Positions 57,955 to 64,000 of a stretch of DNA of 64,000 bases are shown here, piece after piece. The notes below the pieces were generated by a model. The model was given only the letters and a program-made list of their open reading frames with translations, was not told the DNA's origin and searched no databases. The first letter of the stretch is position 1, and each line of letters begins with the position of its first letter. The stretch covers positions 186,001 to 250,000 of the forward strand of contig CAXKVR010000140.1 in NCBI GenBank assembly GCA_964058845.1, given 5' to 3'. The stretch is from Carex sylvatica. Taxonomy: Eukaryota > Streptophyta > Magnoliopsida > Poales > Cyperaceae. The position numbers were made by a program, and so were the translations under genes.

Positions 57955-58200
57955 TCACTTCAGGAAGTCGGTATGGATTGTGGCTATATCTCTTTCTTCT
58001 CTAATCTCATTTTGAGGAGATGCAGGATTCAAAGTCTTTCCACTCTTGGTTTTACTCTGAGATGTATGATTCAAAGTCTTTCCACCCTTGGTTTTACTCT
58101 GAGATGGAGAATTCAAAGTCTTTCCTTCCTTGATTTTACTATGATAAGACGGAGGATTCAAAGTCTTTCCTCCTTCGTTAGTCTTTCTCCGCTTGGCCAT
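57955..58200 (-). CDS. 81-aa lysine-rich repeat ORF in the CACTA 5' end
   Basis: A minus-strand frame from ATG at 58200 (GAAATGGCC, a good plant start context) to TGA at 57957-57955. The N-terminus is MAKRRKTNEG. Four imperfect repeats of about 15 residues follow, each with GKTLN, then P/H-x-S and usually SKTK, before a non-repeated tail (EERDIATIHTDFLK). The protein would be strongly basic and probably disordered; the KRRK start could act as a nuclear localisation signal. It lies between two subterminal arrays, upstream of the transposase gene on the same strand. I recognise no family. It could be a small element-encoded protein, a captured gene piece, or an untranslated repeat whose 45-bp period happens to keep the frame open. 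Confidence 0.45.
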   Translation of the reverse strand: MAKRRKTNEGGKTLNPPSYHSKIKEGKTLNSPSQSKTKGGKTLNHTSQSKTKSGKTLNPASPQNEIREERDIATIHTDFLK

Positions 58201-58398
58201 TTCGCCTTCGCCTTGTGCGTTTATTAATGTTATGATCTAATTAGAACCCTAAACAACGGTATGTGCTAGATTCGGGCAATTTTGTATAACTAACTCATAT
58301 GTTTCTTCTATGGAGTAAAAAAAAATTATATCTTTCTATGGAATCAAAAAAAATTATATCTTTCTAGTTTCTTAAAAAAAAAACTAAAATCTGTTAAG

Positions 58399-58767
58399 TA
58401 TCAGGATCAGTTGTTTATAAACAACTGATCCTGATAGTTAAGTATCAGGATCGGTTGTTTATAAAAAACCGATCCAGATACTATCAGGATCGGTTCTGTG
58501 TAAACAACCGATCCTGATAGTATCAGGATCAGTTGTTTATAAACAACTGATCCTGATAGTCGAACTATCAGGATCGGTTGTTTACACAGAACCGATCCTG
58601 ATAGTATCTGGATCGGTTCGTTGTAAACAACCGATCCTGATAGTTAACTATCAGGATCGGTTGTTTATAAAAACCGATCCTGATAGACTATTAGGATCGG
58701 TTTTGTTCAAAGAACCGATCCAGATAGATATTAGTATCGGTTGTTTCATATAACCGATCCAGATAGG
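58399..58767. repeat. CACTA subterminal repeat array, 5' end, outer block
   Basis: Dense GGATCGGTTGTTTATA/ACAAACCGATCC palindromes, with some units degenerated to GGATCAGTT. It mirrors the array at the other end of the element. Confidence 0.88.
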
Positions 58768-58797
58768 CCGATCCTGATTCCTGTTTTTCCACTAGTG
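58768..58797. repeat. CACTA terminal inverted repeat, 5' end
   Basis: On the minus strand it reads CACTAGTGGAAAAACAGG then AATCAGGATCGG; partner of 45646-45675. TAA follows at 58798-58800. Confidence 0.93.
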
Positions 58798-58800
58798 TAA

Positions 58801-61144
58801 GAAGATCACTTTATTAATTTCGAACCTACAACTATTTATATGGAGGATATTGTTTTGTCACTAGATCAAATATTTAGGACGAATAATTCCACCTACATCT
58901 ACATTAAAATCAGATAATATTTCAAAATCTAAATAAAGGTTATTTAGGTTTATGCTTATTACATTTTTCTTCTTTGCCCCAATTGTAAGAGGGCTGCAGA
59001 GTAATCAGAAACCTCTGGCAGTCATAGTTCTAACCATGTTCCAAGTAGGTAGAGAGCTTGATTTAATCCGGATCTAAAAAAAAAAATATTAGGTATAAGT
59101 TTAACTGGTGAAGGATAATTTGAAGATTACAATTGCAAAAAGTTTATAATTAATTACAAGTTACAACGCATAATTAATTAATTATCCCTAATCTCGTCCG
59201 TAAATTTTAAAATCTGAACACAAATCAATAAATATGTCGGCACAGAACAAGACTGGGAATTATTTATTTGCATCTCTTCATTTTCTAAGAAAGATGAGGC
59301 CGCTGGGGACCCGGTGCTGGAGGGGTTAGGGTTGGTTTGTTTTCTCTACAGAGCTTCTTTAACTTGCAGAAATACCACGGTCTCCTGTGCAATGCTAGCT
59401 TTGAGATCCGTGCTTTTCCACTCGTTTTGAATCAGACGGTCTCTAGTGGTGCAGTCCCGTACAGCGGTATTGATGATATATATGCAGTTGTGGGGGACAG
59501 CAAGTTGGACATTAATGAAAGATAAGTAAATGATAAACAAATATTAAAACAATAACAAGTATATATTTACAATCTCAAGGGTCAATGAAGTTTTGTTAAT
59601 GATAAAATATAAAAGTAGATAATCTTTCTTTAGGCCATTTTGATTAGGTCGAAAAACGATAACGTCAGTCAGCTATTTGCCGCCCACGTCAGCGCGACGA
59701 ATCGTGCGACCGTTAATTGAAACATTTTTTAAATTTGTTAGAACTCGTAATGGGGCGGTGTGCGGGTGGAGACAAAACTGTAAGCAGAGATGGGTTCCTC
59801 GAAAAATTGATTCTACATAGGGGGAAGAGAAAGCAATTACTATATTCCAAGGGGGCAATCTGCATTCTGCAATCAATTTTTTGAAACTACATTGTAATAT
59901 TTTATTTTGGTATTAATATTATTAACTAATATTTGGAAAGTACTATTTCGTGTACACCAAAAATTTTGTTTGATACGTGCGATCTGTCATAGTTGAATAT
60001 TTACATCATTATTCCCCACTGTCAGTCTATCACCACGAGCAAAAATAATAATTAATGAGATCGCGCATTTTTCTGTTTTGACAATAACTAGCATTTAAAC
60101 AAATAAACGTCCACAGAAAAATATAAAAACATATTAAATTTCACAAAATACACACTTTTTCAACAATTTTAAAAATAACCAACCCGCTTTGAATTTCTGT
60201 TGAATTATTCAGTAGATTCAGAATCAACTTTTCGTTGAATAATTCAGCGGATTGTTGTTATAAGCAATATTCTGTATTGTTTGACTAATTTGCAAAATAT
60301 ATAATTATTGAATTTTATAATTTCTCTGTTTGAGATATGTGCAGGTTTAATAGTTACTACCAAAGGTCAAAGCGAGTCAACAATTCATATCATGACAAGT
60401 TGGCGAAACAAGTCGCATCCGAAGGTCAAAGCGAACAAAGCGAGTCAACGTGCATAACATGACAAGTCAGAACGTAACAAGCTGCAGAAGATAATCTGTC
60501 ACATGATCTCCTCGAGTTACAAGGAATGATTTTATAAATATGATATGATGGAAGATTCACACGAGCCATTTGAAATGTTGGATATTAATGGATGCTGAAT
60601 CATGAAAATTACGAAAGTTCATATGAAGATCAAGATCATGAAAATTACAAAGGTCATACTTTACCATTTTGCATTGTTATTTTTATTTATAATTTTCAAA
60701 AGTATGGTAAAGTAGATCTGAGGTTAAGACCACCCGAGTCTAGCCGTTGTATGGATGGATATCAAATTTAAAATTTAAATTACCGAGTTTGGTTAATACT
60801 AGAAAATAGACTAAAACATAATATTGTAGATCTTATAATCTGCAAAGAGCCATTGGCTCACATTTGAATTCCACTATAAATAGTGGTCTGTCATCCGTCG
60901 AAGAGACGACAAAATACCCTCACAAAACTAATACTTTAGAATCTTTTGAGAGGTTTAGTCTAGTCTATTATTGCTTGAGCCTAATTCACCTTCAATTATC
61001 TATCTGGTAACCTCGAATATACTTCACCTAAATTGATCTATTGTGAGATTAGAGTGAAGCCAGTGATTATATGGACTTAGAACATGCGAGCTCGCTTATA
61101 TCTTTGAGTTGTTGTGCTCATTTGTCTTGCATTTGTGTGGACCT
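58801..61144. other. Intergenic stretch with a few GC-richer patches
   Basis: No gene is supported. A GC-richer patch at 59280-59525 holds a 62-codon plus-strand frame without a recognised motif. Another patch lies at 59660-59770. At about 60360-60470 the phrase AAGGTCAAAGCGA is repeated, and a TATA-like CTATAAATAG lies near 60872-60881, so an unrecognised old LTR or viral-type repeat with its own promoter is possible. Confidence 0.35.
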
Positions 61145-61153
61145 TTCTTCATT

Positions 61154-61355
61154 GGGACAGACTTGGGTCCGATGGCCATTGGACCCAAAGTAGTTTCAAT
61201 GGGTTCGCTCACCATCGGATCTGCTTTAGAATTCATGCGCACAGATTTTAAAGCATATGTAAAAGTGCGAGTGTGAATCATAAAGCAGATCCGATGGTGA
61301 GCGAACCCATTGGAACCACTTTGGGTCCAATGGCCATCAGACCCAAGCTGTTCCC
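61154..61355. mobile_element. Hairpin MITE (MULE type)
   Basis: A perfect 9-bp duplication TTCTTCATT (61145-61153 and 61356-61364) flanks it. Ends GGGACAGACTTGGGTCC and GGGAACAGCTTGGGTC are inverted, and the arms continue for about 75 bp (GATGGCCATTGGACCC, then TTCGCTCACCATCGGATC). Non-coding; related in plan to 21632-21841. Confidence 0.9.
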
Positions 61356-61567
61356 TTCTTCATTTGAGCTGTTGTGCACATTTCTCGTATTGGTCACAAC
61401 TTGTGTTCCTTTCTTCATTGGGTATGGATATATTAATTAGGCCATTATGATTATTGATATGGATTTAGTATTGGATTAACTGAAATTCAAATATACCTAT
61501 AATGTGATAGATGAAATACATTTTGATGTTATAATTGAATAAATTGTTATAAGTGATTATTTTCTGA

Positions 61568-63362
61568 ATCTATATCAGGAATTAAAGTTTTTATGACAAA
61601 ACCGAAATGTATGACCTAAATATAGATAGAAGCTTAGAACTTAATCAGTTGTTTAGATGCTCATGGGGAGAGTTCCCAATCAAGTATTTAGGATTGCCTT
61701 TGCATTATAAGAAACTACAGGTTTCTGACTGGACTTTTTTAGTATATAAGATAGAAAGTAGATTACAACTTTGGAAGAGCAATATGCTCTCCATAGGGGT
61801 GTAGATTAACTCTTCTCAACTCAGTGCTTACAGCCATTTTCCTTTATGCTCTTTCTGTTTATAAAATTCCTTAAACAGTGATAAAATCAATAGATAAGAT
61901 TAGACGAAGGTTTATTTGGCAATGTAATTCTAAGAAGAAAAAAAATATCATAATAGACTGGTATACATCTAGATTAGCTAAGCAATTTGGAGGGTTAGGT
62001 ATTTTAGATCTCCGACAAATGAACATCTCCCTTTTACTCAAATGGAAGCTTAAAAATTTCAGCTATCATTGCCTTTGGAAAACACTTATTCTCCATAAAT
62101 ATGTCATTTATAATTTTCAATACATATCTCCTTTTTGGTCTACTTTACTCAAAATAAATCATGTAGGTAAGCTTAGTACTTCTTACACCCCTTTGATTCA
62201 TACACAGATTAGATTCTGATTAGACCAATGGTTTGAAAATTGCACCTTATCTACTAGATACTATTCATTGTTAACTAAGTGTACTAATCCAAATATCTTA
62301 TTAGCTGATGTTGTTAATTCACAAGGACAGGTGGTAAAATTTAGGATTGCACTAGTAGGGGTATATTACAAAGAATGGGTAGACATCGTGCATATTATCA
62401 GCTCCTCTTCTTTTACTCTGAGCTCAGATCAAATAGAATGGAAATGAAAACTTTCAAGGAAGTTCTCCACTCACTCCATTTATAATATTCTTAATTTTGG
62501 AGGAATTAAACATGTACACTCTATGATATGGTGGCAGCTGCCAGTACCACCTAAAATAAGAATCTTTATGTGGTTGGTATCTCATAATACCATCCTTACT
62601 AAAGATAATCTGGTGAGAAAAGGGTGGACTAGAAATACCCAATGTCAATTCTGTTCCAACTTATAATTTGTTAACCACCTATTCATACTTTGTAATCTAG
62701 CACAACAAGTATGATTTTGGCTAGGTAAAAGCCAACATGTCATGTAGCAATGGCATACTTGTGGAGACTTGATCAATTTTGCAGATTATCTTGGAGCTTC
62801 AGATCGTGTAGGTTTCTTATTTGTATTAAGTGTTGTAGTTTGGACGTTGTGAAAATATAGAAATGACATGTGCTTTCAAAATAGCTCTATTAAAACTGCT
62901 TGAAATCTAATTCTTATGATTAAATCTCTTTGTTTTTATTGGGCAGGAAATCTGAAGAAAAAAGTAAATGATCCAGTTGATGGCTGGCTCCCAGTTATCG
63001 AAGATGTCATTCCTATTCAGCAGTCTATGCATCTTCCATTCGTGGTATACTAACCTCAAGGGGATGATGCAGGGACAACAGTGCTCCCCTGATTAGAAGA
63101 TGAAGTTAGTTGACCTATTTTGCTTCAATAGTTATCCTAACCTTAGCCCTATTATGTGTGGCTTAGTGTTAGCTGTTCTTAAATACTTTTGGCGATTAGC
63201 ATCTGTGATAATTTTGGTATTGTATGATTTGGTTATATTATATTTTGTTAGACTTGTTGAGTGCCTTATGTTGATGGCATCCTAAAAAACAACTTTCTTT
63301 TGTATTTAACTATATTTCAGTAATGAAATGGGCTTTTTGCCTCTCTTTTAAAAAAAAAAAAA
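61568..63362 (+). mobile_element. LINE (L1-type), 5'-truncated, with poly(A) tail and target duplication
   Basis: Target duplication of 16 bp: AGTGATTATTTTCTGA (61552-61567) and AGTAATTATTTTCTGA (63363-63378), one mismatch. Directly before the right copy stands a poly(A) run (63350-63362). The body encodes broken frames of the C-terminal part of plant LINE ORF2. Only the last about 1.8 kb was inserted, typical of abortive target-primed reverse transcription. Confidence 0.92.
61597..63060 (+). pseudogene. LINE ORF2 C-terminal remnant
   Basis: Frames interrupted by stops and shifts read, in order, the post-RT segment (WGEFPIKYLGLPLHYKKL at 61607-61804; IRRRFIWQC...GGLGILDLRQMN at 61878-62219) and a zinc-binding RT-associated segment (WWQLPVPPKIRIFMWL, then CQFCSN near 62.65 kb). 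An acidic tail (DDAGTTVLP) follows near 63.06 kb. The endonuclease and the catalytic RT core are absent because of the 5' truncation. It is not functional. Confidence 0.82.
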
Positions 63363-63378
63363 AGTAATTATTTTCTGA

Positions 63379-64000
63379 TAAATTACGAAGATTAGAACAA
63401 AATTGACTGATCATCAGTTTTGGTTACTGATTGTATAATGAAATGTATATTTATTCTACTTTCTACTTTGTATGATTTGAATATATAAAACTTTCTATAG
63501 AACTATATTTTTGTTCGACTACAGTGAGGTATAATTGGAAAATACTGAATGAAATAATATAAATAAAATAATAATATCAGAGTGTCCAACGAAAGCATGG
63601 TGATTAGAACTAATGATTGTATTGTCTAAAATACGTATATTAATTTGGATTTTATGGACGAAATCCTTTAAGACGAGAATGATGCACATAATGTAAAATG
63701 CAAAAAATAAAATTGATAATTAAAATCGAGATGCCGAACTGTTTTCAAGAAAAACACGTAGCATTTAATGAAGTAGATTTTATTAACCTCAATCACTAGA
63801 TTGATTTAGGAGTTTAAATTGAAATTATATGCTCTGAAAATTTTCTTTGTCGTTTGATTGAAATTAAAATATGTAACATTTAAAGAACAAGTAGTGTTTT
63901 CTTTCTAAACATAAGCTGGATAATTAAGTAAATCTAAGGTAAATACGATAAAGAATTATTTAAAAATCTATTTCATATGTGTATAATGAGATACTTCGAA
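63379..64000. other. AT-rich intergenic end of window
   Basis: No feature seen. Confidence 0.5.

Larger units (their letters stand above)
45646..58797 (-). mobile_element. CACTA (En/Spm) DNA transposon, 13.15 kb, apparently complete
   Basis: The ends read CACTAGTGGAAAA at 45646 and, on the other strand, CACTAGTGGAAAA at 58797, with further similarity to about 30 bp (AATCAGGATCGG). A 3-bp duplication TAA flanks it (45643-45645 and 58798-58800), as for all CACTA elements. Both genes are on the minus strand, so 58797 is the 5' end. In that order it contains subterminal repeats, a small repeat ORF, a tnp2 transposase gene, internal repeat arrays, and a second multi-exon gene ending 0.7 kb from the 3' end. 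Neither large frame has a stop, so the element may be autonomous or recently so. A MULE-type MITE (51142-51566) has inserted since. Confidence 0.95.

Noticed and set aside
45646..58797. CRISPR-like reading of the regularly spaced GGATCGGTT palindromes
   Set aside because: The genome is a plant's, spacers are similar to one another rather than unique, and the arrays sit where CACTA subterminal repeats belong.
60360..60960. Possible integrated pararetrovirus or LTR promoter (TATA-like CTATAAATAG, repeated AAGGTCAAAGCGA)
   Set aside because: No coding domain, primer site or repeat partner is visible in the window, so it is left as an unassigned intergenic patch.

Overview
This window looks like nuclear DNA of a flowering plant. 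It is strongly AT-rich and gene-poor, and it is built almost entirely of nested transposable elements of plant type: Ty1/copia LTR elements primed by initiator Met-tRNA, L1-type LINEs, a CACTA (En/Spm) element, MULE and hAT elements and their MITEs. I cannot fix the species or decide between monocot and dicot.

Layout. 1-2932: 3' part of a plus-strand copia element with a decayed pol frame. 2933-11830: an 8.9 kb palindrome made from pieces of what looks like the same copia family (LTR U3, truncated gag, leader, primer-binding site, LTR end). Its arms are about 3.4 kb and its unique centre about 0.5 kb; the left arm was later hit by a 1.57 kb solo LTR. 12316-13559: a Pack-MULE carrying a broken fragment of an ATL-type RING-H2 ubiquitin ligase gene. 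14.7-31 kb: MITEs, a 2 kb MULE with a nested hAT MITE, a LINE 3' end, hAT copies, and the one probable host gene, a 68-residue conserved-looking protein (19512-19718, minus) with a TCP-type promoter site. 31-40 kb: AT-rich intergenic DNA with two large repeat copies. 40132-44970: an old minus-strand copia element split by a hAT element.

45646-58797 is the main functional unit: a 13.15 kb CACTA element with matching CACTAGTGG ends and a TAA target duplication. It encodes an uninterrupted 1124-residue tnp2-type transposase (52851-56225), a second gene that I could splice from eleven exons into an open 751-residue frame (46350-49582: plant transposase-24-like N-terminus, coiled coil, DUF8039-like region, Ulp1/C48 protease-like C-terminus), and an 81-residue lysine-rich repeat ORF near its 5' end. 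Arrays of the motif GGATCGGTT in both orientations lie at both ends, as expected of subterminal binding sites. Unusually, they also lie between the two genes, upstream of the second one.

58798-64000: intergenic DNA, a hairpin MULE MITE and a 5'-truncated LINE with poly(A) tail and target duplication. Most element calls rest on target-site duplications and terminal inverted repeats read directly from the sequence. Protein family names rest on motif recognition without any database search.
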